The notes under the pieces are model-generated. The model was not told where the DNA came from, ran no database searches, and saw only the letters and a list, made by a program, of their open reading frames with translations. Shown piece by piece: positions 25,076 through 53,205 of a stretch of DNA of 64,000 nucleotides (the stretch's first letter is position 1; each line of letters starts with the position of its first letter). Position numbers and translations under genes: made by a program. This DNA is from Siniperca chuatsi. Its lineage: Eukaryota > Chordata > Actinopteri > Centrarchiformes > Sinipercidae. The stretch spans positions 25,311,733 to 25,375,732 of the forward strand of contig NC_058052.1 in NCBI RefSeq assembly GCF_020085105.1, read 5' to 3'.

Positions 25076-28000
25076 CTTTCTTTCCCAGTTTATTTTTGGC
25101 GTGGTGCAAAAGAAGAATACACTTTTACTAAGCTTTTGAAATAGAAATCCTCCCACATCTTTCCCCACACTCTTTAGGCAAGCCTGTTTTTTTAGACAAT
25201 GCATTCAATTAGAAGTGTAATTGTTAAAGAATATCAAACTCGTTAAAAGGGCGACGATTACCATGAGTAACATGTTTACATTGCCCTCCAAAATCTATAC
25301 AATGTAATGCTAATTTAACATTTCATTCCAGCTCTGCAGTTGTAATCTGGGTCTTGTAAAGTGGCACTTGTTGTGAGCTAATTGCTGCCTCTTGGGAAAT
25401 GTAAAAATCTAATTGAATGAGTTTAGCTGGGGCTCATTTCACATATTCAGTTAAAACCAATCTTTCCTCACCGCTTGAAACTGATGATTTGAAAGAAACT
25501 CCTTTTGCTAAGCGGACACACATACACACACATTTCCCCAACCACCCACATGCTGTAGGCTACATACACACACACACACACACTACGACTACTACGGCTT
25601 TGTGCGTGTATCTGCGTTTCATAATAGTCCATTACTGTGCAGTAAAAACACAAATTAGTTGAGATGGAGAAACAGACCCACTGGGGTTCAGAGCTAATAT
25701 GCAGTCATAAAACACACACTCTCACACAGTGTGTCAATAAAGACGTTTCACTGAAATATTACTGAGTCTTCACGCAGCAATGTTAAATATTCAATTTTCT
25801 TTCAAAAGCGCTTCTCTGTGTGTTTATACGTGTGTGTGTTTGTTAGGTTGGGTAGGGTTACACTATGTTTTTTGGATGTGCGCGTGTGTGAGTATGTGCA
25901 GTTTAACTGTGTGTACCACAGAGTAATGAAGGATGGTGAAAGGAAAAATGCAAAATAAGAGAGGGGAAAAAATTGACAGATGTACTTTGACCTTTTGCAT
26001 TGCTGAGAGACAGGAGGAGAGAGGTCACAGAGGTCATTAATTGCTCTTCTTCACTCCTCGGAGTGAAAAGGAGAGATGAGTATGCATCTCTCCTTTAAAC
26101 ACAGACACTGAGAGAAAAGCAGAGAGCAAAGACGAGTCATGAAGGTAGTTTTGGGTTTAAATTGCAGGCGGTTTGAGGGAAAGAAAAAACAACTAGTGTG
26201 TGTGATCCTTGACATTCCCATCAGAGTTAAGCTAAGAAAAGAGCTGCTGCTCGCAGAGGGCCGTAAGGGGCAGGTTTCACTTTCTGTGTTTCAAAGTCAC
26301 TGCTGGTGTCTTCATGCATATGTTACTCTCAGATAACAGCTGAATTGCCTCCATCTGTAATTGTAGTCTGGTGGCCTGCAGAGAAGACAGAAATGCCAGC
26401 AGGGCTCGACAGCAAATTGCCAGAGCAGCTTTTTCCAGACTGTGTGTGTGGGCTGGTATTTTTACTTTTGTGAGTGCTTGTAGAGTGTCTGTGTTTATTT
26501 GGCGGTTTTACGTTTACATTTAATAATGGGTGGGTGGGTGTGTGTGTGTGTGTATTTCTTGTGGAGTGGACTTATTCTGTTGATTTGAGACAGCTGTCCT
26601 ACTGGGGAAAAAATGATGATGTAGTCACTAACTTTGTGTCTGCCGTTTGGTGCTGAGCAGGTAGTGTGCAGCCATTTTTTATGGATTTTTGGTTCAAAAC
26701 TGCTGTCTGCTTCGTCTGGAAACACCACTGATGAACCAGAAGTAAACTTGCAGGCCATAAGAACTTAATTAGTTAAAAGACCCTAAAACAGTGCTCTGTC
26801 ATCACTTGAATGTGTTGGTAAATAGCCTGCTAGCTACAAATATGAATATGAACCAAGGAATTCTGCAAAAGTAAAATTGACTGACAAACAGTTTCCATCC
26901 AGGTATCACTTCATTATCATCCTAGACCTCCCAGCTCAGGAATTAACTTTTTTGGCTTTGACTATTTCACCCTTCCTACAGTTGTATTAAGAAAGACTTT
27001 TTTCTTGTTAAACTATGTGTGGCTGTGTTTTCTGTACAATCTCCAGCCCCGTCTCACAGGACGTTTCCACACATGGTGTTTGCCACAGAGAAAGATGTTA
27101 AAAACAATTAAGAAAAACGATTGACAGTTCAATTTCTCTTTGCAGCAAACAGGTGACGGCCGCCTGCCTGCACCTATCGACCTGTGCTGGTCTCCTGGAG
27201 TCACAATTGATCACTGTGCAGCACAGTACTTGTGGGAAGTCATCTTGTACCCATTGCTTGGATATTGCACTCCACATTTTAAGGCTTTATGTGTTTTTTT
27301 AACCATAATTCATTTAGGAACTAAAACAAATAAACTGGACTTATTTAATTATGTAACAGAAATTATGTGCAGTATTGCCCCACACCTAAATTAACTTTAT
27401 CTGAATATGCTGAAGAATAAATGTATTGTTTTTGTTTTTCTGCTGGTACATGTAAAACTTGTAAAATGTAAAACCGAGTAGACACTTCAACTTATCTGAT
27501 GCCTGCAGACAGAGCCAGTGTGACATTTAGCAAATACCTGAACAAAGATGTATATCTGATGTGAATCTGATAGAAATCACGCCCCTCTAAGTCAGTGGGG
27601 GTATTAAACAGGGAGAAAAAACAAATTCATCATTACTCTGCACTGTGACAAACTCAAACTCCAGGTGAGAAACTGATTGAATCATTGAGAGGGCGCGTCT
27701 CCAAACAGTTCAGGAAAGATACACAGCATCCAAAATAGAGGATTGCTGATGTGAAAATAACTTGACTTTATACAAACCTGTCCCCTCCCTAACACACACA
27801 TTAGCAATGAAGTCTCTTCTCACCCCTGTCACCCAGACTAATTTAAAACATCGATACTCTTGTCATGTCACAACCCAGCAGCAGTGACTCACCGCCTACT
27901 TAACTTTGGGGTTGCGAACTCTGGCTGAAAAATGAACCGATTTGAAAAACAAATCTCTTCTTGTTTTCTTAATAGCCTTAAATTTCGCATCGATTTTGTG

Positions 28001-28614
28001 AGACGTTTGCTGTTGATTGATCAAGTAGAGATTAAATGCCTTGTCTCTAATCTCTCTCTGTGGCTCTCCTCTAGCCCTTCAGTTTCTCCATCTCTCTCCG
28101 CGTAACCCATCACAAAAATCAAATCACTGAGACATCTGAGTGAGGCAGGACACACAGTAGAAGTAGAAGAGGCCTTATTTCATTTCTCAGCATTATGAAG
28201 ATAATAATAGGGGAGAAGTAGCAGACATATGTCTCATTCTGTCTTCATTTTTTTGTCTGCTTTCCTCACAAGAGCTGTTTTTGACCTTACCAACACATTG
28301 TGAGTGTGTGTGTGCATCCATCCCTCTCAGCCTTCTGCTATTACCACTAACTACTCCAGGCCACAGTAGTTCAGGTATTGATTTTTCTCCTTGTTCGTTC
28401 GGTCTTTCTGTCCCCTCCAAACCACTCCCTTGAGAGTGTGTGTGCGCTCATACGTTTGTCTTTGTGTGGACCAATTTCAGTTTTAGAGAGTTTGCACTTT
28501 CTGGTTAGCTGCTAAACTGCACTTTGTTTCAGCGGCACCTACGTTGTGCAATAGCAATAAAGTTAATCTTGAGTCAATTTATGTCAACGAGGGTCCTCAC
28601 AAGTATAGAAATAG

Positions 28615-28652
<38 letters not shown>

Positions 28653-29470
28653 GTAGAGAGAAAGAGAGAGAGAGAAAGCAGTGACTGAGCCATTTATCCA
28701 CACACACAAAAACACACACACACACACACACTTTAAGATTATTGTGTGGATTACAACATACATTGAGAGCTTTGTCTACTCCCCACAACCCTGGAGAGTG
28801 TGTGTTTGTGTTTGACTGTTTGATCATGTTTTAGTCACTAATCTTGATCTTACTTTTGTTAAGTGTGTGTTTTGTGGGAATTCAGAACTCGCCAGTAGTT
28901 ATAATCACTCCTTAATATGTGTGTATGCAGTCAGCATGTACATTATTGTTAAGTTAAAAAGGCATTGAAATGACTAGAAGTTGGAGGTGTGTCGTGTTTA
29001 TGAGGAAGAGAGAGCTAGAGAGTAAAAGAGAGAGAAAGAGGGCGAGGAAGGGGGGAAAGATAGAGTGTAATAGACAAAGACAGACGAGGACGACACAGAG
29101 GGGCCGTGTATCTGTTTTAATCTGCGAAGACATTTAAACTAAACAACTGTAATAACACAAATGTCCAGAAGATGGCGGCAGAGGGCTGTATAAACATGTT
29201 CATTAATGGCCATTGTCATTACACAGCAAATATGCTTTAAATATCCTTTAATGTTGGGTTCTATCTATCATTAATGCATTCAAAGACTCATGCCCTGCTC
29301 CTCAAAGTCCTTTTACCTGACAGGATGATAGTCTCTCGCAATACCTGATGAGTCAATAGACTTTCCAGAAAGGTCATTTCAATGTTTTTGATTATGAGAC
29401 ACAGATGTTAATTAACAATGGGTGATACACTAGGCAGGCTATCAGGTGTTAAATTGTAATACAAATAGTA
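25075..29470. other. Gene-free interval rich in microsatellites
   Basis: CA/GT tracts lie at about 25,564-25,583, 26,533-26,552, 28,617-28,649 and 28,708-28,731. A perfect 12-bp hairpin occurs at 26,067-26,096. A segment at 26,635-26,780 resembles a dispersed fish repeat. No supported exons. Confidence 0.35.
28617..28649. repeat. (GT)n microsatellite
   Basis: About 16 GT repeats. The preceding 'gggtcctcacaagtatagaaa' is the edge of the repeat family also present at 60,898-61,175. Confidence 0.9.
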
Positions 29471-29473
29471 GAC

Positions 29474-29760
29474 CTTAAAGGGACAGTTCACTCACACACA
29501 CAATACACATATGCTTCCTCTTACCTGTAGAGCTATTAATCCATCTAGATTGTTTAGATTTGGGGATTTGAGCTTTGGATATATCGGCCGTAGAGATGTC
29601 TGCATTTTTTGAATATAATGGGACTACATGGCACTCAGCTTGTGATGCTCAAAGCGCCAAAAAATACATTTGAAAAACTCAACAGCAATGTCTCTTTCCA
29701 GAAATCATGACCCGGTTACTCTGCCCTGCATGAAATGGCTCACAACAAGGTTGTTTATCT
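29474..29760 (+). repeat. High-copy teleost interspersed repeat
   Basis: Begins 'ttaaagggacagttcac' and continues 'cctcttacctgtagagct', 'atatcggccgtagagatg' and 'aactcaacagcaatgtctc'. This is a very characteristic non-coding repeat of spiny-rayed fishes. Diverged pieces of the same family appear near 54,885-55,020 and 57,700-57,850. Confidence 0.6.
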
Positions 29761-31100
29761 TTGGGCTGTATTGTGGCTTTCATTTTGCTTTTCCATCAAC
29801 AACTCTGAACTAAACTGCAGTGCTCACCCTCTTTCTATTCAAACCAGTATAAACTTTTTTAAAAAGCATATAAGAATGCTCTGCTTTGAATAATAATTTC
29901 TGCCTGATGTGGTTTTTCCACAAAAAAAGTTCAATAACCACATTACAAATTCTTAAAATGACATCATCATTAAAAAATATCCAGAATCTATCAATATGCA
30001 AATATTGCTCATTTCAAAAGTTTAACGGCTGCACACAAGATGTCTCCAAGTTCACTGGAAAGTCCATTTTCAAATGTACACAGGAGGTTTCAAGTTTCCA
30101 CACCAAACTCGTGTAAGTTGCATACTGGATCCTGATTGGCTTACAGAACTGTTGTAATGTGACTAATCGTGCTCGTACGCAAACGTCTTAAACTGAGATT
30201 TTAGGTGAGCGCAGAGAAACTTTCCTCCTTCCACAGATGAATGTCAAACTCTGCACACACATCATTCTGCACAGTGAAGCTCAAACATCCAAGTGAATTA
30301 ACAACAAGCACAACACATTTCTGAGTGTCGGGAGCAAATGTCACTGATCATTTTATTAACTTTATCTTGATATAGATTCTGTCTTTTCCATATCTATGTA
30401 ATTTATAGATAACTTCAACTTGGATTTTTACTTACTGTACTTTTCTTACTGTAGCCTTCAGTTTTTAAAGTCTGTTTCAGAAGATTCATTGTTCAAACCG
30501 TCCTGATTTCATATTAAAAACTAAAAAATTAACTCAAAAAAAGTCATAAAACCACATCTTGAGAGAATTTAAGAGTTTAATATCAGATCGTCCCTTATTT
30601 ATTAAATGTCCCCATAAATGCCCCTCCCTTCCTGTTTTTGTGAAACCCAAAGGCTTTGTGTGTGTGTGTGTGTGTGTGTTAAGTGTAAATGTACATATGT
30701 CACACTGACTAAATGCACATACATACATACATAAGGTATCGTGAATGTACTATATAATATACGAACCCCAGATCACACCTGCGTAGGAACCAATGTGTTT
30801 TGAATGGAACGGTCAGAGCTAAGTGCTGGCTGAACATGAGGGGAAAGAATATTAGAAACACATTTCAATATAATGCAGTACACCACCACCACCACTAACT
30901 TCAACCTCAATAATAAACACATTTAAACACAAGTAATACCTCTCTGACAGTGTCAAGAAAACCTGAACATTATAATCATCCTAAATGTGGAATTCCTGGC
31001 AGATCTGTTGCATTGGATTACATTAAGCTGTACAAGTGTACCAAAAAAGGTGGCCAGGGAGTATATGTTTAAGGAGGCAAGTGCTGTTTTTGACAGGTAA
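29760..31100. other. Gene-free interval
   Basis: AT-rich. A (GT)n lies at about 30,657-30,680 and a short CATA run at 30,717-30,732. No supported gene. Confidence 0.35.
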
Positions 31101-31104
31101 CAGT

Positions 31105-31260
31105 GTGTTTGAAGTAGTAATAATAATAATTTGTATATATAGCACTTATTTATGATAATAATAATAATAAAACTTTATTTATAGAGCACTTATCAAAACA
31201 AAGTACAAAGTGCTTCACAAAGAGAGAAATAAAATATCACAGTGAATGATAAAATATAAA
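31105..31260 (+). repeat. Teleost repeat with 'actttatttatagagcactt' core
   Basis: A (TAA)n tract precedes 'aactttatttatagagcact', then 'acaaagtgcttcacaa', a common dispersed fish sequence. The copy at 52,727-53,200 shares the 'tatagcac...caaagtgctt' core. Confidence 0.5.
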
Positions 31261-31539
31261 ATAAATAAAATACATAAAAACAATAATATAAAGAGACAGA
31301 TCAGATAAAATAAGGCAATGTTTTCTGATAAAAATGCGTTTTGAGAAGAGACTTAAAAGCAGACACTGACTCAGACAACCTGATATACTGCAATATTTAT
31401 CGATCGACATATCAGCCTCAGACTCATTCAAAGATAGAACCGCCCCTGCTGTTCAACCACCTATGAAGGTTTTTTTATATTATTTTTTAAACTGCAAAAC
31501 GCAAGAAAATATGTACTTTATGTTTATGGTTAAATGGTA

Positions 31540-32778
31540 TTCTTAGCTGTAATAGCGTTGGTGTCCTCTGGAGGGCAGTAAAAGGCCTGAGAACCTACTC
31601 TGTTGCACATAATAGCAGAAGAAGAAGCTTCAACGTCAGTGGAGGGAAAGCTGACAGCCTGTAGTAAACATCTTTTATACGGTCTAAAGTGAATATTCAT
31701 AAGTTATGTTGAGTTATATAGCATATCGTGGAGGTTTTTGAATCGTCAGACTATTTCACATAACTTTAAGGCAAAACGAAAGGTTTGTATCAACCTACTA
31801 TCACAGGGATTCAACGGAACATGTAGTAAAACGTCACTAATAACAGACATACTTTAGCTAACAACGATTGACGACATGAAAACAAACTGACACGTTAAAG
31901 CAGACTTGAATTCAGCACAAATTAAGACATCTTAACTTACAATGTGTTTGGATCAGCTGAAAAAATCGGCACTAGCTAGTTAATTCAGTAATATACATTA
32001 CGCAGACTTGTGTTTCTTTCCCGTGAAACATAACTTACTAGCTAGTAATGTAACGTTAAACTCTTAACGGTTAAATTATAAACGTTGGCAATTTGCTGAT
32101 ATTAAGTATGCCGAAATTTCAAGTGCTTCGTATTTGTTGAAGTTTTTATTTAAAGGTTTTAATTCAGTCTGCACGATGTAGCTAGATGTGTTGGCTGACA
32201 ATTGTGTTGGCACTAAATTCACAGTTTTTTAAATGGAGTTTGGAGCGGTGAAAACGGAATAGCGATAAAGTCACACGATAGTTTATTTGGCCAGTAAGTT
32301 AATGTTACTCAGAGCAACATGCAACACAATGAGACACAGTTTTATATTAAAAATGGGCTAATAATTTATTTTGGTACTGCACTTGTTACACATGCGTGCT
32401 ACATAGTCACCTAAAATCTTTTTCTTTTCATTTACAAAGGAGTGGAAAGACATTTTTCTCACTTTTATTTTGGCATACATTCAATACACCTGCATGCTTG
32501 ACAAAGATCCACCTGCTTTCTGCCTCTCTCTGCCCTGATTGCCTGGATTGGGAAATGGGGAAAAGTCACCAGCCAAGTGCTGTGGCAGATGACTTTTCAA
32601 GGATACCAGCCATTGTGGTTGTTCTCCAATTACTGCCCGTGGTTCTGATGTACTTGACTGGTAAAATAAATGTAGCTGGTGAATGTTTGACTAAAACAAC
32701 TCTAAGAAAATAAACTACCTTGCTTTGTACTTTGCTGTCACTCACTAATTCTTGCTCTGTTCCTCCTTCTTGTCTTAG
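31540..32778 (+). promoter_or_regulatory. Likely mcm8 promoter and 5' UTR/intron region
   Basis: The first coding exon of mcm8 is preceded by a good splice acceptor (tgtcttag at 32,771-32,778). The gene should therefore have an upstream untranslated exon in this interval. It is richer in CpG (for example near 31,630, 31,750-31,880 and 32,030-32,090) than the flank to its left. I cannot fix the transcription start or the donor. Open frames inside (32,396-32,713) show no similarity to MCM8. Confidence 0.35.
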
Positions 32779-32785
32779 GAAAGTA

Positions 32786-41534
<8,749 letters not shown>

Positions 41535-42920
41535 TCACTGACAACTGCAACAGACTCAGAAAACACACCTGCAGACCTCACTACAAGGTCAGTGTTTGGG
41601 ATGAATGAACAGGGTCTCTTTATAGAAAAGGAAAAAAAAAAAAAACTTGATGGGAACCTATTATCCAGACCACTTTCACCAAACCACCAACCAGCAGACT
41701 ACTGTGTAATCTTTCGAAGAGACTGTAACAACCACAACACTTGACAAAGACAGGACAGATCATCAAACTACTGAAACCTCACAAAGAGCATCTCTGCGGG
41801 ACCCTGCAGCAACCACAGTTTCCAGAATGAGCACACACTTCCTGCTAATAAGAGGAACTAAGGTCAGCGGACTCCAGCACACACACATATCTGCTAAAAT
41901 AGCATTTATTTACACACAAAAAGCTTCAAACTGAACCTGGTATGATGGACCCTACTTGTGATTTAGCTGTACCTGCATCAGTTACGTGGGACTAATGAGG
42001 ATATAAAAACCTTTTCAGAAGATATCTGGGTTTAGACTGGTTTATCCTAATGGTCAGGTACACTTCATTGTATATGCCTTTGTGTTGTTGTGGTTTTTTT
42101 ACAGTATGTGGTGACTCTTTCAAACAACAGTTGTAGTTGAAATGTGTTTTTCACATTTTTGCGAAGTAAGGTCGGTCTTTGACAATGCGCTGAACGTCTG
42201 AGAGAAGTGGTGATGTACTTACATTTGATTAATACTCAATAGGTAATTATACTATCCTACTGTTGAGAGTTGTTTTATACGTTTTGCTTTCCCCACAGGT
42301 GACTTTGTTCTAGAAAGACGTTTTTTGAATACAGTTAAAATTGACTATATTTTAGAAGTCACTGTTATTTTTATGTACATGAAATGGCATGTATATATTT
42401 CTGTATACATTAATGGTAGTAGCTTGGTAAAGATCAATGTCATTGGAACAGTTGCTTGCAGTGATGCAGCTTGTCCTCACTCTGTAGAGCAGTTTCTGCT
42501 GCACTCAGCAATAGCAGTGGCACCACGCTGCTAGATAACACAATGAATATTCATCCACTGAGGTTGCCTCTCATCCAACTCAACAAATATTTTTTTCATG
42601 TCATCATATAAGTATCCAAAATTGCAGCCCATTTAAACATTTTAATAGCTGAAGCAGGAAGTTTGTCTAGGATTAAACTTTTGATACAGCACCGATATTA
42701 CCTTTTTCAGAATCGTCCTGAAGAATCCAGTATTGATTGCACTATAGTATTTTGATCTAAAAACCTGCTGCAAGTGTACAGTATTTGCTTCTCATTTTTG
42801 TCTTAATGCTTTCTCAAATGTTCTGTATCATCTACTGTTTCTGATTTAATTTTTGTATGGTATGCACTTTATAAGTTAACATTAAACATTCAGTTAATAA
42901 ATAACTTTATTTTCCTGTAA
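41535..42920 (+). other. mcm8: mcm8 3' UTR
   Basis: Non-coding sequence following the mcm8 stop. It ends with ATTAAA (42,881) and AATAAA (42,896-42,901), so the main poly(A) site is probably near 42,915-42,925. Another AATAAA lies at 43,162. The small frame at 42,325-42,534 is not supported. Confidence 0.55.
42896..42901 (+). terminator. mcm8: Candidate mcm8 polyadenylation signal
   Basis: AATAAA followed by T-rich sequence, about 1.36 kb after the stop codon. A second AATAAA at 43,162 could be used instead, placing the 3' end almost at the crls1 promoter. Confidence 0.5.
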
Positions 42921-43367
42921 ATTTCAGCATTTTGTTGTTTTTACACTGTTACAAAAATGGGTATGATAGTGATTAAAAGATCCTATTAATTTTAAATTAC
43001 CACAATACATTAAATATTTACTTTTTTATTAACTGTATTTTGGTGTCATTTTTATAATCTTCATAGCAAAGCTATTTTAAAGACTTTCATCTGGTGCCTT
43101 TCTTTTGCTGATATCAAATTTGTGACTTCCAAATGTGAATCCCAAGATCATCTATTTTCAAAATAAAAGTCTTGTTAACGAAAGTCTCATTGGCGATTTT
43201 ACGACGTCGTGTGCGGTATCACTTTACGGCAAAATGGCAGCCTGCTGGCTTGAGCCAGCTGGGATTCTGTCGGTTCTGACTGTCAGAATCTGAAAGTTCA
43301 TCATGAAAAAGGGGACGGAGACCACGAGACCAGAAGGTCGGTAACGTTAACGGGGGGGCCCGTGAAG

Positions 43368-49181
<5,814 letters not shown>

Positions 49182-49800
49182 CAACCAGACCAGGAAGCAC
49201 CTAGAAAGCAGAACAAAAGCAGCGAACAGCCACCACATAGACACTTATTAGCCGTGGCAAAAGTCGAACAGACAGATGATCGCCAGGAGCTCTGAAACTA
49301 AGTAGCTGTGACAACCATTTATGAGTCGCCATGGCAATGACACACGGAAACTGACCGAGACCGCAGATGGTTTACTGCAACACTACAGAAACGCCTAACA
49401 TCAGCTCTGCCTCTGGACTGGCTGTGGACTAGGGACACATGCACACAAATAGAAACAGCAAACACAAATATAAACCCCCACACTCACACACACACACACA
49501 CACACACTCAAACATACACGTCAAGCATATGTTATGTGATCTGGCGAGAGCTTCTATATCTTCTTAGTTTTTCAATCAAGAGGTGGAAATGTCAACCCAA
49601 TCATTGTCACATGATTGTCAGTTTTTGTAAACCAATGATTTGTGATTAAAAAAGAAAATCTGCTTTGGAGTGTGTGTGTGTGTGTGTGTGTGTGTTTGAA
49701 TGTGTGCATGAAAAGAAGACACATGTTTAATCTTATGAGACACAAATCTGACAGTTTATCCATTAAAAATCAGCATTAAGGATTAAAAATGGGTATGAAA
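49182..49800 (+). other. crls1: crls1 3' UTR and trailing microsatellites
   Basis: Follows the stop at 49,179. Contains a (CA)n at 49,488-49,507 and a (GT)n at 49,671-49,694. ATTAAA-type signals at 49,763 and 49,784 are the best nearby poly(A) candidates. The 63-codon minus frame at 49,572-49,763 reads through the microsatellite and is not a gene. Confidence 0.4.
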
Positions 49801-49919
49801 TGTGATGACATGCTACCAGTGTTGCACAGGACCAGCCCTCTTGGCCCAGATCCATGTGATGGCCCTGAGTCCTCAAAGATGTAATCTTATTGCTAGAGAT
49901 GCAAATTATTATCCTAATT

Positions 49920-50260
49920 CAGTAGAGCAGAAACAATTAATCTATTAACTGATTAATCAATTATTCTGAATTTTATCAGCGTGTAATTTTAAAGAATCAC
50001 TTGAGTCATTTGTCAAGTAAAAAATGCCTAACATTTACTAGTTCCAGCTCCTCCTGTGTGACGATTTGCTGCCTTTCTGCATTTTATGTCTGTTAATGCT
50101 GAAAATCTTGACAGTTTGTCGAACATTTGAATTCCTCACCTTGGGGTCTTGGAAACCGTTAAATTATTATTGGGTAATTTATTTTGGGTTCTCGTCAGAA
50201 AATAGTGAAAAATGCCCATCACAAGTTCCCAGTAACATGCCAGTTCCCTTTCCTGGCAAC
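49920..50260. repeat. Diverged hAT-like MITE copy
   Basis: 'gcagaaacaattaatctat', 'ctgattaatcaattattctg' and 'gtcagaaaatagtgaaaaatgc' match the element at 39,850-40,234. Confidence 0.5.
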
Positions 50261-52720
50261 AAAACGGCTTTTAGGCAAAATCTGGCACATTTGCACCCCA
50301 TTGATGTTAAATAATATGTGCTGCCTCCGATAAACGAAGTAAAGAGTCAACATGGCAATGTGACATCTTAAAATTGCCTATTTTGTTGCTCCAACAGTCA
50401 AACCTCTAAAATTTAAAATAATATAAAGCAGACAAAATCACATTTGAGCTAGCTCGCCAGCTACAACCAGCGAATGTTTGACATTAGTGTCTGATAAATG
50501 ACTTTAGACGGGTAATTGTTGTCAGTTTTGTTGTTTGTTTGTTGCAGCACTGCTGTATATGTCCATTACTCCTTTGCTTATCTCCCTGCTCACTGTTGTG
50601 ATTATTAAAAGAAGCACACATGCCAGAGGTTGTTTGGAGACTTGGTTGCTACTACTGGACCTTTTTCGCTGAACTCTTCTGGCAGTTGTATCCAGCTGCA
50701 CCGCTTGTTTTCCCTTCAAGAAAACTAGTGCGATGAGGGAAACGTGGCTGTGTAACCTTTTCAACTCCTCACTTATTTCCCAGCAATTTTCTGCACCACT
50801 TGGGTAATGCGGTTTCATTAGCGATCATGTGCCGATGACTGCCAGGCTTGTGCGAGTTGTTTTCGTGGCCTTGTGTGGGATGTCTGCTCATTATCTCTTC
50901 ACTGAATAATTTAAAGAGTCTCATTCTAAAATGAGGTATCCATCACAGGCAACAAATTGATACCTACGCTCATTAAATGACTGTTTAAAGAAGTACTGGT
51001 GCCTTTTTTTTCACAGGATAGTAACTTAAGTCCATATTTGAAAACACTGATTGGAAGTGTATAATCTGAAAAGATGATGCCCCACAGGCTTTACATGTAG
51101 TGTTTGGGAAAAGCTCTTTAATTAGTAATGCCTCAGAGATGAACGCTTAAAAAATAAACAAACCACTCTTTTCTTTTCAAGCTCTCAGTGGTGAACTTGT
51201 ACTTTACCAGGCTGCATGTGATCATTATTGGCAAATATTGACAGATTTTTATTCGTACAGTTTTGGTTCAGAGTCAGTAAAGTGATTTAGTTGGAAAGTA
51301 AACTATAAAGGATTGATGTATGGAAAATATTTAATTTATTCCAAAAATAAGATTCAGTCTTCAGTGTTATAGGACTTCAGGAGAGACTTTTTAATTAAAA
51401 TGTAAAAGTTTTGATTGGTAAAAAAAAATAGCAGCCACCAAACAAAATGCAGATTTGACTTGTGACTTCATGGTTTTTCTGCTCTTCTGGCCACTTTGGA
51501 AAGTCATGAGTCATTCTTCAGAAAGTCCTGCATATTCTGAAATCATATTAGTCTATTGCAATTAAGAATCCATTAGCCTAACACTACTCTGTTGATATAA
51601 ATGTTCTTTTACAGTCATTTTCAAAAAAATAATTGATGCCCTCATCTCAAGAAATGACTCCCACTTGCCTTTTGAAATGGAAGGATTTGGATCTGCTGGT
51701 CCAAAACTGTACACGTCAGTAGAAGAGCACAGCTCAGACCAGCAGTACAGGGCGTCCTATCAGACAACAGTATATTTCAGTGTTACTCATATGCAGCTTA
51801 TTTGTGATTTGATTAATTATGCGTGATAGAGACTAGCAATCAAACCTGCTGTGTTTCTTTAACACCACTTAAAAATATCAATTTAATAAAGTTAAGCTTA
51901 TGCTACAGATGACTGAACAGCAATAAAACAAAAAGTGATGTAGACATTTGTAGTGAACTTGTATTTCATCTTGTCCTGACTGGTGCAGCTAAAGTATCAG
52001 AACTCTGCAGTAAACCTGAATTTAGTCTTGTTCCTTCACGGTGCCCATTCACCCTGCTGAGAGCATTTTAAGTAAGCCACTGTAAGGCCTTTCTCAACCA
52101 CTAGATGGAAGAACCAGTTAGAAACTCTTAAAATGTTTTTACATCAGTTATAATAGAGGCCTTGCTCACCCTCATCACTGTTTTCATTGTGGAGGAGGGG
52201 TGCAGAGGTAGTCCTGTAAAGGAAATAATATCATGGGTTTAAATCTTGTGTAATGATGTATATTAGATTAGATATATTGTATATTGGATTTAGTCATATT
52301 CCATTACCAGTATTTAGTTTTTTCTCTGATCACAAGTGCATAAAAAACAGTCTATAAGTCTTGCAGTAAAAGCCCATTTAGCACCAACATTTTGAACACC
52401 AGTCAGATCGTTTAATACAGCGACTAATACTATACAGCAACTAATTCTTAGTCATTAATGTTGCTGATGCTGAAGCACGCAAAGAGATGTGTTTTACAAC
52501 TATAATCTATATAAATTATAAATTAAACTTTGTGCAACTGTGAATAAACCTCAAATTTATGTGGTCAAAAAAGGAGCAGCTAACTTTAAAATAATCTAAT
52601 TTGTCTCAAAGAGTTAATAGTTAGAGCCAAAGGCTGTTCAGAGACTTTTTCATGACATGACAGGAATGCAGTTTATTTGATACAGAACTGTCGCTATTTT
52701 TGCTTGTTCTGAAAATGTTC
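50260..52720. other. Gene-free interval
   Basis: AT-rich, with no recognisable exon or nameable repeat. The minus frame at 50,522-50,818 is unsupported. Confidence 0.35.
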
Positions 52721-52726
52721 ATATTT

Positions 52727-53205
52727 AAAGGCAAGGCAAGTTTTTTTGTATAGCACATTTCAACAAGGCAATTCAAAGTGCTTTACATAAAAGTAACATA
52801 GGGAAATATAAAAAGACATTTAAATACACTTTAAAATAGTTAAATAGAAAATAAAAACAACTTGTTTTATCAACAGGAGAGTAAAAGTTACAGTGCAGTG
52901 TAAGAAATTAATCATTATTTGATTTAATAAAAGGCTTACAGAAAAGTCTTCAGCCTTGATGTAAAAGAACTGAGAATCGCAGCAGACCTGCAGTTTTCTG
53001 GGAGTTTGTTCCAGATATGTGGAGCATAAAAACTGAGCGCTGCTTCTCCAGGTTTCGTTTTGACTCTGGGGACAGAAAGCAGACCTGTCCCAGACCACCT
53101 GAGAGGTCTGGATGGTTCATAGCAGAAGATCAGAAATGTGCTTTGGCCCTAAACCATTCTGTGTTTTATAAACCAGCAGTAGTATTTTGAAATCACTTAT
53201 TTAAA
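52727..53205. repeat. High-copy teleost interspersed repeat
   Basis: Begins 'aggcaaggcaagtttttttg', 'tatagcacatttcaacaagg'. It continues 'gtcttcagccttgatgtaaa', 'ctgggagtttgttccagata' and 'ctaaaccattctgtgtttta'. This is a repeat found in thousands of copies in many fish. The 92-codon minus frame at 52,820-53,098 is part of it and not a host gene. Confidence 0.65.

Noticed and set aside
52820..53098. 92-codon minus frame as a host gene
   Set aside because: Lies entirely in a high-copy fish repeat.
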